The position numbers and the translations under genes were made by a program. The notes under the pieces are model-generated. The model did no database searches, was not told where the DNA came from, and saw only the letters and a program-made list of their open reading frames with translations. Of a DNA stretch of 64,000 nt, positions 32,648 through 44,295 are shown piece after piece (the stretch's first letter is position 1; each line of letters opens with the position of its first letter). Source of the DNA: Desulfuromonadales bacterium (GTDB taxonomy: Bacteria; Desulfobacterota; Desulfuromonadia; Geobacterales; Pseudopelobacteraceae); NCBI GenBank assembly GCA_013349405.1, contig DUZS01000002.1, positions 179,926-243,925 of the forward strand, in the 5' to 3' direction.

Positions 32648-33973
32648 ATGAAACGCGTCGCCATCAGCACACTGGGGTGCAAAACAAATCAATTTGAATC
32701 GGCTGCCATGACGGAACAGTTGAAAACAGCCGGGTACCATATTGTTGCATTTAACGAACCTTCTGACTTCTATATCATTAATTCCTGTACGGTCACCGCC
32801 CGAAGCGACGCGGAAACCCGCAGGCTTGTCCGCCGCGCCAGACGCCTCAATCCTGATTCACGTATAATTGCGACCGGATGTTATGCCCAGGTTGCTCCGG
32901 GTGAACTGGAGAACATGCCGGAGATTGACTGCGTTCTCGGTAATCAGGAAAAGCTGGGCATCTCACGCCTCCTGGAATCTACCGGGCGCTCTGTTGCAGA
33001 CATCGCGCAGACCTCCCATGTCGAACCGCTCAAACTGACCAGTTTTGCCGAACATATCCGTGCCTTTCTTCAGATCCAGAACGGTTGCAACTCTTTCTGC
33101 AGTTACTGCATTGTCCCCTACGCCCGTGGTCGCAGTCGCAGCGTTTCTCCGGAGGAGGTAATGCACGGTGTTAAAAATCTGGCTGACAACGGTTTCAAAG
33201 AGATTGTGCTTACCGGTATACATCTGGGAGCGTACGGTCTTGATCTGACAAGTCAGACCAGCCTGACCGGTCTGATAAAGGAAATTGACACCGCCACCAC
33301 TGTGCCCCGCCTGCGTATCGGTTCGCTTGAACCACATGAAGTCAGCGAGGAACTTCTGAACCTGATGGCGTCATCCGGGAACATCTGTCACCACCTCCAT
33401 CTGCCGTTGCAAAGCGGGAGCGATGCCGTTTTAAAGAGCATGGGCAGAGCGTACACAGCCGTTTTTTTCCGGGATCTGGTCAGACAGATTACTGAAGCAA
33501 TGCCTGATGCCTTTATCGGTGCCGATGTTATTGCCGGTTTCCCGGGAGAAAGTGAGGAAGAGTTTGCAGAGACCATCCGTCTGCTTGCAGGTCTCCCGCT
33601 CGCAGATCTGCATGTGTTCCCCTATTCGAGCAGGCCGGGAACCAGGGCCGCCGACATGCCGGGACACCTCCCCTATCGGGTTGTCACGGAGCGGGCCGCA
33701 CTGCTGAGGGGTATCGCCGCAGAGAAAAAAGCAGCATTTCTGAAGCGGTTTGTAGGGATGGAGCTGAGGGTACTGGTTCAGGGATTCAATGAAAAAACAG
33801 TGGTTTGCAGGGGATTGTCCCGCAATTACGTCACGGTTTCATTTTCCGGTACAAAAGAGCTGGTGAATGAGGAGGTCGCAATTTTGATAGAAAACTGTAC
33901 TGGCGACAGCTGTTCGGGGAGCGTCAGAGAACCTCTGTCTCCCGCTGTTTTGACCGGATCATCACCAGCATGA
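32648..33973 (+). CDS. mtaB: tRNA t6A37 methylthiotransferase MtaB
   Basis: A 441-residue radical SAM methylthiotransferase. The N-terminal UPF0004 domain carries three cluster Cys (C11 in STLGCKTNQ, C47 in NSCTVTARSD, C81 in TGCYAQ); the radical SAM domain carries CNSFCSYC. A TRAM-like segment ends the protein. MtaB converts t6A37 to ms2t6A37 in tRNAs reading ANN codons. AAAGGATATAACAGG precedes ATG 32648. The last 50 bases overlap the end of the convergent ResB-like gene. Confidence 0.92.
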   Translation: MKRVAISTLGCKTNQFESAAMTEQLKTAGYHIVAFNEPSDFYIINSCTVTARSDAETRRLVRRARRLNPDSRIIATGCYAQVAPGELENMPEIDCVLGNQEKLGISRLLESTGRSVADIAQTSHVEPLKLTSFAEHIRAFLQIQNGCNSFCSYCIVPYARGRSRSVSPEEVMHGVKNLADNGFKEIVLTGIHLGAYGLDLTSQTSLTGLIKEIDTATTVPRLRIGSLEPHEVSEELLNLMASSGNICHHLHLPLQSGSDAVLKSMGRAYTAVFFRDLVRQITEAMPDAFIGADVIAGFPGESEEEFAETIRLLAGLPLADLHVFPYSSRPGTRAADMPGHLPYRVVTERAALLRGIAAEKKAAFLKRFVGMELRVLVQGFNEKTVVCRGLSRNYVTVSFSGTKELVNEEVAILIENCTGDSCSGSVREPLSPAVLTGSSPA

Positions 33974-34643
33974 CATTTCCTACCGTAAACAGGAGCGCTC
34001 CGGCCAGCGCCACTGCAGCGCCCGGTTCGCGGTGGATTTCAAGGAGCGCCCGTTTGTACGGATACGCCTCAGCCTGTTTGATATAGACACCATAGCCCTG
34101 ATGGAACCAGGGGTGATTTGGTGAAATAACCACCCGTTCTGCCGGCCTGGTTACGTCCGGTACCAGCTCACTGCTGAACCCGAGTGGTAGACCCTGCGGG
34201 GATGTCGCCACCGAGATGGAGGCGACGCCGAACCTGCTGCCGTCCGGTAACGCAGCGAGCGTCATTTCTCCGACTGTAACAGCATTGAATGACGACCCCG
34301 TGGCACTCAGCAGATGTGCGAGTACGATCAGCAGAAAACCGGCGTGCATAAACTGCGGTGCCAAAAGTGCCGACCACCCTCCCCTGCCCCACCGGGACCA
34401 GAGTGTTTCAGACGAGCAGAGCACCGTGTTCAAAGCGAGCACTGCAAGGAGCGCCAGGACGATCCAGAGCCACCATGAAATGGACAGCGGCGTTTCCCGC
34501 AGCCACATAAAAAGCGGCATACTGTTTATAGCAGCGGCGTACTCTCCGGAAAGGCGGAACGAACCGGCGGCCATGAAGGTACAGACCAGGGCCAGCACGC
34601 CAAGGCAAAGCTCCAGGGAAACAAGTATGCGCCACAGTTTCAT
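33924..34643 (-). CDS. ResB-like cytochrome c biogenesis protein (short form)
   Basis: A 239-residue membrane protein with TM helices at about 5-27, 55-75, 95-115 and 212-230 and an extracytoplasmic region containing GQGYGVYIKQAEAYPYKRAL. The WWLWIVLALLAVLALNTVLC segment and the general pattern fit the ResB family of system II cytochrome c maturation, though it is shorter than typical ResB. No ccsA-type partner lies next to it, so a full maturation role is uncertain. It overlaps the CDF gene by 4 bases (ATGA) and the convergent mtaB by 50 bases. Confidence 0.65.
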   Translation of the reverse strand: MKLWRILVSLELCLGVLALVCTFMAAGSFRLSGEYAAAINSMPLFMWLRETPLSISWWLWIVLALLAVLALNTVLCSSETLWSRWGRGGWSALLAPQFMHAGFLLIVLAHLLSATGSSFNAVTVGEMTLAALPDGSRFGVASISVATSPQGLPLGFSSELVPDVTRPAERVVISPNHPWFHQGYGVYIKQAEAYPYKRALLEIHREPGAAVALAGALLFTVGNVMLVMIRSKQRETEVL

Positions 34644-35539
34644 AGCCTGATCAAGTCCTCATGCTGCTCTTCATGGGGGTTGATGTGAATCATGACATCG
34701 CCGACCCCCGGATAGCGGTCAAAAATCAACTTCTTTACCTGCGTCGCCACATCGTGTGACTGCTTGACCGTCATGTCCGGATCCATTTCAAGCTTGAGAT
34801 CAACAATCATATACTGTCCGGAACGGCGGGCGCGCATTTCATGGACATGCTCGACCTGCTCGACACTTTCTGCCAGAACCTGCAGGGCATCAATAAAATC
34901 GGCCGGAGCGGTGCCATCCATCAAATCATGGGCTGCGTCACGAAACGTCTGATAGCCGATGTGCAGAATAAAAAACGAGGTCAAACCGGCGGCAAGCGGG
35001 TCCATGATGCCCAGCCCGAAAAAAGCGCCGATAACACCGATCAGTGTCGATATTGAGGTAACGGCATCTTTGCGGTGATCCTTGGCGATTGCCAGCAATG
35101 CCGGACTTTCAAGATTTTTGCCGGTGCGTGAGGTAAAGCGATAGAGCCACTCTTTAATGGCGATGGTCATGGCGGCGGCAGCAACGGCGATCCACCCGGG
35201 AGACTTAAACTGCCCGGCAATGATCGACATAACCGATTCGTACAGTATCCAGCCGCCGGTAGCAGCAATGACCAGAGAAACCAGCAGTGCGGCAAGACTT
35301 TCAGCGCGGCCATGGCCGTACGGGTGGTTGGCATCAAACGGCTGGCGACCGAGCTTCAGAGCCATCATGGTTGCAAAAATAGCGACAAAATCGCAGGCGC
35401 TTTCAATGCCGTCAGCAAAAACGGCATCGGAGTGCCCCCAGTATCCTGCTGACAATTTCAGAACCATCAGTACAGCGTTGACCCAGAAACCAATTTTTAT
35501 GATCCGGTCGGCACTGTCAAAACGTTCACTCCGCTGCAT
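34640..35539 (-). CDS. Cation diffusion facilitator (CDF) metal efflux protein
   Basis: A 299-residue CDF transporter with six TM helices and a cytoplasmic C-terminal domain (about 205-299). The metal site motifs are ADGIESACD in TM2 and KDHRKDAVTS (DxxxD) in TM5, along with the loop HPYGHGRAE. DxxxD in TM5 differs from the HxxxD of Zn/Cd members and is seen in Mn or Fe-type members, but the metal cannot be fixed from sequence. ATG 35539 follows GGAGG by 4 bases and shares one base with the recJ stop (TGATG). Confidence 0.9.
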   Translation of the reverse strand: MQRSERFDSADRIIKIGFWVNAVLMVLKLSAGYWGHSDAVFADGIESACDFVAIFATMMALKLGRQPFDANHPYGHGRAESLAALLVSLVIAATGGWILYESVMSIIAGQFKSPGWIAVAAAAMTIAIKEWLYRFTSRTGKNLESPALLAIAKDHRKDAVTSISTLIGVIGAFFGLGIMDPLAAGLTSFFILHIGYQTFRDAAHDLMDGTAPADFIDALQVLAESVEQVEHVHEMRARRSGQYMIVDLKLEMDPDMTVKQSHDVATQVKKLIFDRYPGVGDVMIHINPHEEQHEDLIRL

Positions 35540-37248
35540 CAAGCCTCCGCTGTTCGAATTGCCTTTATCCGCAATTGCAGGGTAGTTGTGTTGTTCCAGC
35601 TGTTGCTTTCAGGGAAAAAAGCGATGTCAAGCAACCCGTCTGTCGGACAGCTCCCCTGGCGGAACGCAATAGCGGTAAAAACCTTCCCTCCGGCAGATAC
35701 GCGAAGTTTCAGATGACCGTCTCCGACAATGCGGCGCTCAACTGCGGTAACGCCGCGCAGCAGCAAGGTCGGCTCCGGATTACCCGCACCAAACGGTTCG
35801 AGGCGCTGTAACTCTTCCAGCAAACCGGCATCAATTCCAGATGGTTGAACCTCGGCATCTATGTCAAGAAGCGGCATAAGCTCCGTATCCCCGAGCATTC
35901 TGCGTGCAACGTCTTCAAAGGCGGCAGCAAAGGCTGGTACTGCTTCAGATTGCAATCCGATTCCTGCTGCATAGCGATGCCCTCCAAAGCGCGCCAGATG
36001 TTCTGAGCAGGCTGTCAGCGCCTCCAGCAGATGAAAACCGGGAATGCTGCGTCCAGACCCTTTGGCAGTACCTTCTCCATCGATGGCAATCAGCAGAGTC
36101 GGACGATGATACCGTTCAACCAGTCGGGAAGCAACAATGCCGATGACACCCTGATGCCAGTCGGTCGATGCGATGACAATGCTTTTGCGAGCCGGATAGC
36201 GGCCATCGCCCTCAACCTGCGCAATCGCCTGTTCAAGAATGCCGCGCTCTACGGACTGGCGTTCGGCATTTGCGGCATCAAGCTCGTCGGCAATAGCTGT
36301 ACAGTCATCGGGAACGCTGCTCAGCAGTAAATCAACGCCCGGCACCGCGCTTTCCATACGACCGGCAGCGTTCAGACGCGGAGCCAGACGGAAGCCAACC
36401 TGTCCGCATGTGACAGACTCCTTGATTCCGGCAACCTTTTTCAGCGCGGTAATGCCCGGCCTGAGACTCTGTTCCAGCTTGTGCAGTCCATAGGAGACGT
36501 ACATACGATTTTGACCGGTCAGCGGCACCACATCGGCGATGGTGCCAAGGGCAACCAGGTCAAGCCAGTCACGCAGGTCCGGCTCAATCCCCGTGTTGAA
36601 GAGCCCCTCCTGCCTCATGCGGCTGCGCAGGGCAACCAGCAGGTTAAAGGCGACACCAACACCGGCCAGCAGCTTAAACGGATAGGCACATCCGGGCTGC
36701 AGCGGGTTGACCACCGCAGTTGCCTCAGGTATTTTTTCCTGAGGGGTATGATGGTCAAGTATGATCAGATCAACCCCGGCCTGTCGGCAAAAATCAGCCT
36801 CTCTGACTGCGGTTATGCCACAATCAACCGACATGATCAGTGTCGCACCGAGAGCAATAATCTGCTGCAGTGACGCTTCATGGAGGCCGTAGCCGTCGTT
36901 GAATCGGTTGGGGATGAAATAGCTGCAGGTAATGCCGACCTGGCGCAGGAATGAGACCAGGAGTGCGGTGCCGCTGATGCCATCGACATCATAATCACCG
37001 TAGATACAGACAGTTTCATTTTTTTCCCGGGCTTCCAGTAGTCGCTCTACTGCTGCATGCATACCTTTCAGCAGGAACGGATCCGGCATGGCTGCAAGCG
37101 CAGGCGCAAGAAACTGATTGCCGGCCTCTGCAGAATCGATCCCTCTCCCGGCAAGAATCCGCGCGGTAAGAGAGCTGATACCGAGTGACCGGGCAAGAGC
37201 TTCCGTTTGCTCGCTATCGACCGGTTTTATAACCCATTTCTTCTGCAT
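35539..37248 (-). CDS. recJ: Single-stranded-DNA-specific exonuclease RecJ
   Basis: A 569-residue 5'-3' ssDNA exonuclease of the DHH/DHHA1 superfamily. The catalytic motifs YGDYDVDGISG, SVDCGI and LDHHTPQ are intact; the DHHA1 domain has SGRSIPGFHLLEAL and FGGHRYAAGIGL, and an OB-like C-terminus follows. It works in recombination and mismatch repair. It lies downstream of the TPR gene's terminator and is followed by the CDF and ResB-like genes with overlapping stops, forming one operon. Confidence 0.95.
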   Translation of the reverse strand: MQKKWVIKPVDSEQTEALARSLGISSLTARILAGRGIDSAEAGNQFLAPALAAMPDPFLLKGMHAAVERLLEAREKNETVCIYGDYDVDGISGTALLVSFLRQVGITCSYFIPNRFNDGYGLHEASLQQIIALGATLIMSVDCGITAVREADFCRQAGVDLIILDHHTPQEKIPEATAVVNPLQPGCAYPFKLLAGVGVAFNLLVALRSRMRQEGLFNTGIEPDLRDWLDLVALGTIADVVPLTGQNRMYVSYGLHKLEQSLRPGITALKKVAGIKESVTCGQVGFRLAPRLNAAGRMESAVPGVDLLLSSVPDDCTAIADELDAANAERQSVERGILEQAIAQVEGDGRYPARKSIVIASTDWHQGVIGIVASRLVERYHRPTLLIAIDGEGTAKGSGRSIPGFHLLEALTACSEHLARFGGHRYAAGIGLQSEAVPAFAAAFEDVARRMLGDTELMPLLDIDAEVQPSGIDAGLLEELQRLEPFGAGNPEPTLLLRGVTAVERRIVGDGHLKLRVSAGGKVFTAIAFRQGSCPTDGLLDIAFFPESNSWNNTTTLQLRIKAIRTAEA

Positions 37249-37279
37249 CCGGTACGTATCCTGTCAGCTGATGAAGTGT

Positions 37280-37307
37280 AAAAAAAATCCCCCGACGAGC
37301 GGGGGAT
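37280..37307 (-). terminator. Terminator of the sec operon
   Basis: ATCCCCC pairs with GGGGGAT around a 7-base loop and seven T follow on the minus strand. It lies nine bases after the stop of the TPR gene that ends the spoIID-queA-tgt-yajC-secDF run. Confidence 0.9.
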
Positions 37308-37315
37308 TCAAATGG

Positions 37316-37888
37316 TTATTTGCCGGCGGGAGGCGCTTCACCGCCACCCTGCATCATACTTTTTATCTGCTGGGCAGTCGCCCCGTTCGGCTCGATTTCA
37401 AGAACCTTTTTCCAATATGGCCGGGCCTTGACATGATCTTTTAAATCTACCGCATAGACAATTCCTGCGTTAAAAAGACTTTGCACATGTTTCGGATCGT
37501 ACTGGCTGGCTTTTTCAAAATTAGCGAGCGCTTTGTCGTACCAGCCAATTTTCCGGTACATAACCCCTTGGTCAGTCAGCACATTGGGATTGTTTGGATT
37601 TATCTCGAGCGCTTTGGCATATGCGTTAATCGCTTTCTGGGATTGCTCCGTATCGAAATAATCATTGCCAAGGGAGATCCAGGCATTCATATTTTGCGGA
37701 TCCTGGGCAACAATTTTTTCAGCCTGGGCAATGCGCTGCATGTAATCAGTCGGTGCCCCTCCACCGGCCGGAATGGCGGAACCCGCTTGCTGACTTTTAC
37801 CAGCATTGCTGATGCTGAAGATCAAATACCCCCCCAGTAATCCTACAATCAGAGCAACAACACAAATAAGTAGTGATTCCTTGTTCAC
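37316..37888 (-). CDS. Membrane-anchored TPR protein
   Basis: A 190-residue protein with one N-terminal TM anchor (LLICVVALIVGLLGGYLIF), a short Gly/Pro linker, and about four TPR units (NMNAWISLGNDYFDTEQSQK, NPNVLTDQGVMYRKIGWYDK and so on). The soluble part probably faces the periplasm. The start is GTG 37888 with AGAGGTG 6 bases upstream. It is the last gene of the secDF operon and may aid exported-protein handling, but the partner is unknown. Confidence 0.88.
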   Translation of the reverse strand: MNKESLLICVVALIVGLLGGYLIFSISNAGKSQQAGSAIPAGGGAPTDYMQRIAQAEKIVAQDPQNMNAWISLGNDYFDTEQSQKAINAYAKALEINPNNPNVLTDQGVMYRKIGWYDKALANFEKASQYDPKHVQSLFNAGIVYAVDLKDHVKARPYWKKVLEIEPNGATAQQIKSMMQGGGEAPPAGK

Positions 37889-37920
37889 AAAACACCTCTC
37901 CGTATGGTTAGATGAGAAAC

Positions 37921-38832
37921 TTACGCGGTTTGAGTTTTCTTTGCCAAAGCACGATTTTCAAGAAGCACGACAATGGGACTGGCAACAAATACCGATGAAT
38001 AGGTGCCAACCAGTACCCCGATTAAAAGGGCAAATGAAAAATCGTGAATTACCTCGCCGCCAAACAGGAAGAGAGAAACAGCGGCAAGAAAAACTGTCAG
38101 TGAAGTCACGATTGTACGGGACAGCACTTCGTTAATGCTGTCGTTGAATATGGTATTCAGCGCACCTTTTAAATTTTTATGCAGATTTTCACGAATACGG
38201 TCGAAAACAACAACCGTATCTGTCAGTGAATAACCGGCAATTGTCAGTACAGCCGTAATGAACATCAGGTTGATTTCTTTGTTCATCAGGTAAAAAACGG
38301 CAAACATGGAAAGACAGTCATGCATGGTGGCGAGAGTGGCACCGACGCCGAACTTGAAGTCGAAGCGCCAGGCGATATACATGATAATCCCCAGCATTGA
38401 AAGCACCGCAGCAATTATGGTGTCTTTACGCAGCTTGTCGCCAATGGAGGGGCCGATTTCAGTCGAACTTTCCACGGTGAACGCATTATCTGCAAATTCC
38501 TTTTTGAATGCGGTCTGCACCATCTCGGACGATTTGCCCACCGCTGCCCCGGCCATTTTGACCAGCAGTTTGTTGCCGTCTTTAATTTCCTGAAGATCTG
38601 CCTTGGCGATACCGTTCTTATGCATTGCAGCCCTGGCATCAGCAATCGATATCGGTTTGCTGAACTTAAGCTGCATGGCGGTGCCGCCCGAAAAATCGAT
38701 GCCCATATTTGCTGCGCCGCGACCAACCTGAACCACCCCGATGATACCGACAATTGAAATAATCGCCGATATGATAAAGGATATATTACGCATACCGATA
38801 AAATCTATTCTTGTTTTCCCAAGAAGTTCCAT
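37921..38832 (-). CDS. secF: Protein export membrane protein SecF
   Basis: A 303-residue SecF with six TM helices. It has the N-terminal SecD_SecF motif GIDFSGGTAMQLKF, a periplasmic domain (about 40-130), and the C-terminal MMPL-like TM block with DTVVVFDRIRENL. With SecD and YajC it uses the proton gradient to pull secreted chains across the membrane. It starts 15 bases after secD. Confidence 0.95.
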   Translation of the reverse strand: MELLGKTRIDFIGMRNISFIISAIISIVGIIGVVQVGRGAANMGIDFSGGTAMQLKFSKPISIADARAAMHKNGIAKADLQEIKDGNKLLVKMAGAAVGKSSEMVQTAFKKEFADNAFTVESSTEIGPSIGDKLRKDTIIAAVLSMLGIIMYIAWRFDFKFGVGATLATMHDCLSMFAVFYLMNKEINLMFITAVLTIAGYSLTDTVVVFDRIRENLHKNLKGALNTIFNDSINEVLSRTIVTSLTVFLAAVSLFLFGGEVIHDFSFALLIGVLVGTYSSVFVASPIVVLLENRALAKKTQTA

Positions 38833-38847
38833 GAACGGTGTTACCCC

Positions 38848-40440
38848 CTATATGCTCATTTTTTTAACGTTGCCCTTGTGAAGAAACAGGTCAAAGGTCA
38901 CTTTGGTGCCGATCAGCGATGTGAACAGGTTAATGATAACCCCCAGGCTCAAGGAGACGGCAAAACCCTTCACCGGGCCGGTACCGAACTGGAACAGCAC
39001 CGCCGCCGTAATCAACGTGGTGATATGTGAGTCCATGATTGTCAGAAACGCCTTGTCATACCCGGCATCGAGAGCGGCTTTAGGGGTCTTTCCCAGTTTA
39101 AGCTCTTCACGGATACGCTCAAAGATGATGACGTTCGAATCAACCGACATACCGACGAGCAGCACGATAGCGGCAATACCGGGCAGAGTCAGTGTCGCTC
39201 CCAGTGCTGCCAATGCTCCCATCAGGTACAGGATGTTCAGAACCATGCCAAGATCGGCAATTAATCCGGACAGCTTGTAATAGACCGCCATGAAGATGAC
39301 CACCAGCAGCACGCCGATCAGTCCGGCATACAAGCCTTTGTTGATGGAATCCTGTCCGAGGGACGGGCCGACGGTGACATTCTGGATGATTTTGACCGGT
39401 GCCGGCAATGCACCGGCACGCAGCACGATGGCAAGGTCAGCAGCAGTTTTTTCGGTGAAACTGCCCGATATCTGGGCGCTGCCTCCGGAGATCCGTTCAC
39501 GGATAACAGGAGCGGAGTGAATGTTGTTGTCAAGTACGATGGCAAAGCGTTTACCGACATTTGCTGCCGTTACCTGGTCAAACAGTTTGGCACCGAGTGA
39601 GTTAAACTCAATGGCGACGTACGGCTGGTTGAATTGTGAATCGATCCTGACCTGGGCATCCGTCAACAGATCACCGGTGATCATCGGTTTTTTCTGCACG
39701 ACAATCGAAATTTCCGAAACCGCACCGGTCGACGGATCAACGGTTTTTTCCTTGAGCAGTTCCGCATCGTCGGGAATGGTACCGGAGGTCGGCGAAATAT
39801 CCTCGCGCACCATTTTAAAATCGAGACGGGCAGTACGTCCGATAAGATCAATTGCCCGCTGTGGATCCTTGATGCCGGGTAACTGTACGACGATGTGATT
39901 GATGCCTTCACGCTGGATGGTAGGCTCTGAAACGCCGAACTGGTCTATCCTGTTACGGATCGTCTCAAGAGCCTGCTGCACCGCTTTATCCTTGCGATCC
40001 TGGGCATCTTTCTCATTCACCCGCAGCGTCATGGCAACAAAGCCCCCTTCATCAAAAGTCGGGCTCTGTTCATAGGTCGGATATTTATCCTTGATCAGCT
40101 TCATCACGGTGTCAGCTGTCCCTTTTTCATAGACTACCACGGTAACCTTGTCGGAACCGCTCCGGGAAATCCGTTTGAAGCGCAGGTTTTTGCTGTTCAG
40201 AGTATCTTCGAGGTCTGTGGCAACGAGATCGAGCGACCCTTCAATCGCTTTCTGGGTATCGACCTCCATGACCAGATGCGTCCCACCCTGCAGGTCAAGT
40301 CCGAGATGGATCTTGTCTTTGGGCAGAAAGGTTCCCCACCAGGACGGCAATTTACTCATCAAAGTCGGGGTCAGATACAGAAACGACAGCACAACAAACG
40401 CAGCTATCAGGCTTATACGCCAGCCGGTTTCTTTTGGCAT
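38848..40440 (-). CDS. secD: Protein export membrane protein SecD
   Basis: A 530-residue SecD with one N-terminal TM helix, a large periplasmic region (about 35-340; LGLDLQGGTHLVMEV, RIDQFGVSEPTIQ) and a six-helix C-terminal block with VGMSVDSNVIIFERIREEL. It works with SecF as the post-translocation motor of the Sec pathway. AAGGAGAA lies 10 bases before ATG 40440. Confidence 0.96.
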   Translation of the reverse strand: MPKETGWRISLIAAFVVLSFLYLTPTLMSKLPSWWGTFLPKDKIHLGLDLQGGTHLVMEVDTQKAIEGSLDLVATDLEDTLNSKNLRFKRISRSGSDKVTVVVYEKGTADTVMKLIKDKYPTYEQSPTFDEGGFVAMTLRVNEKDAQDRKDKAVQQALETIRNRIDQFGVSEPTIQREGINHIVVQLPGIKDPQRAIDLIGRTARLDFKMVREDISPTSGTIPDDAELLKEKTVDPSTGAVSEISIVVQKKPMITGDLLTDAQVRIDSQFNQPYVAIEFNSLGAKLFDQVTAANVGKRFAIVLDNNIHSAPVIRERISGGSAQISGSFTEKTAADLAIVLRAGALPAPVKIIQNVTVGPSLGQDSINKGLYAGLIGVLLVVIFMAVYYKLSGLIADLGMVLNILYLMGALAALGATLTLPGIAAIVLLVGMSVDSNVIIFERIREELKLGKTPKAALDAGYDKAFLTIMDSHITTLITAAVLFQFGTGPVKGFAVSLSLGVIINLFTSLIGTKVTFDLFLHKGNVKKMSI

Positions 40441-40469
40441 AAGGCTTGTTCTCCTTTTCAGATTTTGAA

Positions 40470-40793
40470 CTAATCCTTCTTGATTGCGGCGATATAGCTC
40501 TTGGTTATTTTAATATTTACATTGTTGGCGATCTCGAGAGTCACCAGCTCGTTTTCAACGGCGGTCACCTTACCATGAACACCGCCGGCAGTGATAACAT
40601 TATCTCCTTTTTTCATCGCTTCGAGTAACGCTTTATGCTCTTTGGCTTTTTTCTGCTGTGGCCGGATGAGTAGAAAATAAAAAATTGCAAACATGAACAC
40701 CAGTGGAATTATCTGCTGAAATGCCGCCATACCGCCGCCGGCACCACCTGCCCCTCCTGGTGCACCTCCCATCGCAAAAGCCAATCCAAACAT
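40470..40793 (-). CDS. yajC: Preprotein translocase subunit YajC
   Basis: A 107-residue small membrane protein. A Gly-rich N-terminus (AMGGAPGGAGGAGGG), one TM helix (IIPLVFMFAIFYFLLIRPQQ) and the conserved KKAKEHKALLEAMKKGDNVI plus GGVHGKV identify YajC, the small partner of SecDF. ATG 40793 has GGGGAGG 7 bases upstream; an upstream frame extension lies in the tgt gap and is not used. Confidence 0.95.
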   Translation of the reverse strand: MFGLAFAMGGAPGGAGGAGGGMAAFQQIIPLVFMFAIFYFLLIRPQQKKAKEHKALLEAMKKGDNVITAGGVHGKVTAVENELVTLEIANNVNIKITKSYIAAIKKD

Positions 40794-40815
40794 GTTGTTT
40801 TCCTCCCCTTTCAGT

Positions 40816-42971
<2,156 letters not shown>

Positions 42972-42997
42972 GCAGACCTTGCAGATAATATCGGCGT

Positions 42998-44161
42998 TTA
43001 ACGAATATCAGAGAGCTTTTTCAACACAGCACCGGGGTAGTAGTAGGCAAGGATTTCACCACTGGAAAAACCGTCGAGAGCCCGTTGCTTGGCGCCCCAT
43101 TGGCAGAGGCCGACACCATGCCCGTTACCGCTTCCGGAAAAGCTGATTTCACTCTTGCTGTTTTTCAGGGTAAAGCGGGTGCTTTTTATAACACCATAGC
43201 CAACCGCTTTGCGAAACTGTTCGCCGGTAACCGTGCTACTCCCTTTTGATCCGAGCAGTGAAACGGACTTGACACGTCCCCGTGAATTGAGCAGACCCGG
43301 CTTGACATCATACAAGCCTGAAACGGTATGTCCGCCGAGGCGGAGTCGCTCTTCAAGATCTTTCAAGGATATTTTGTATTCCCAGGCCGTACTGGCGGGT
43401 GAGGTCAGGCAATACTGGCACTCAACACCTTTGAGATACGGCAGGGAGACTCCCCAGGCGTTCTCGGAATCTTCGGTACCCCCACCGCAGCTGGAGTGAT
43501 AAAACGCCTGAATAATAGCGCCGCCAAACGTCAGCACATCTCCCGACGTTTCAAAAACGGCACGGCGGGCCCGACTGTCTTCGATCAGGCAGCCGTCATA
43601 GACCTGATCAATAACTGACGACTCCAGGTGGTACGCTGCGGTTAACCGGGCATTTTTTCTGTTAACCGCGTATGTTCTGGCGATTATTGCCTGCGCTTTT
43701 ACCGCGTCAATCGGCCACGCCGAAGATATTTCACAATTAATCAGCCCGACGAGGTACTCTTCAAGCGGTAACTGGTTAACGACCAGAATACCTTTGTCTG
43801 CCACGGAGAGTTCCGCAAGTCCCCGGTACGGTTTATTGTTGACATACACGGCAGAAGATGCGGAAAACGACAGGCGCTGGTACCGTTTACCTCCCGCCAG
43901 CAAGCCATCTTTCAGGGGCTTTACTGTGACAGGAAGCGACATGACGAGCGGATCACCCCTCTCATTGGTCACAAGGAGCGCATCACCGGCCACCGTTACT
44001 TCAGCTGCGGACTTAACAATGGCAATCCGGATGGTTTCATCCAGAACGGCTGCATGGATCCCGTTATCCTCCGGCCAGGACGAAACAATCGTCACTACGA
44101 CCGAAAGAATACCTATGCACATACGATAGAGTCGTTGCAAAACCTGAGGATAAAAACACAT
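42998..44161 (-). CDS. SpoIID/LytB domain protein
   Basis: A roughly 387-residue exported protein. A signal peptide (hydrophobic core GILSVVVTIVSS) precedes an N-terminal domain and the SpoIID/LytB domain with LPLEEYLVGLINCEI, AQAIIARTYA, YHSSCGGGTEDSENAW and SGSGNGHGVGLCQWGA. In spore formers SpoIID trims peptidoglycan; in non-sporulating deltaproteobacteria a cell wall role is likely. The start is uncertain: ATG 44161 or ATG 44122, both with poor ribosome sites. A TTGACA at 44174-44179 (minus strand) suggests a promoter close by. It is the first gene of the queA-tgt-sec run. Confidence 0.88.
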   Translation of the reverse strand: MCFYPQVLQRLYRMCIGILSVVVTIVSSWPEDNGIHAAVLDETIRIAIVKSAAEVTVAGDALLVTNERGDPLVMSLPVTVKPLKDGLLAGGKRYQRLSFSASSAVYVNNKPYRGLAELSVADKGILVVNQLPLEEYLVGLINCEISSAWPIDAVKAQAIIARTYAVNRKNARLTAAYHLESSVIDQVYDGCLIEDSRARRAVFETSGDVLTFGGAIIQAFYHSSCGGGTEDSENAWGVSLPYLKGVECQYCLTSPASTAWEYKISLKDLEERLRLGGHTVSGLYDVKPGLLNSRGRVKSVSLLGSKGSSTVTGEQFRKAVGYGVIKSTRFTLKNSKSEISFSGSGNGHGVGLCQWGAKQRALDGFSSGEILAYYYPGAVLKKLSDIR

Positions 44162-44295
44162 TATGCGGTAGTATGTCAATTTTTTTGATTGCCGCTTTTT
44201 CAAGCCTGGTGTACAAATGACCTCATTTCTCCGACTTGGCAGATATACTCAAAAAAATACTTGAAATAAATCCTCTTAAATTCTGTGAGTTTCCT

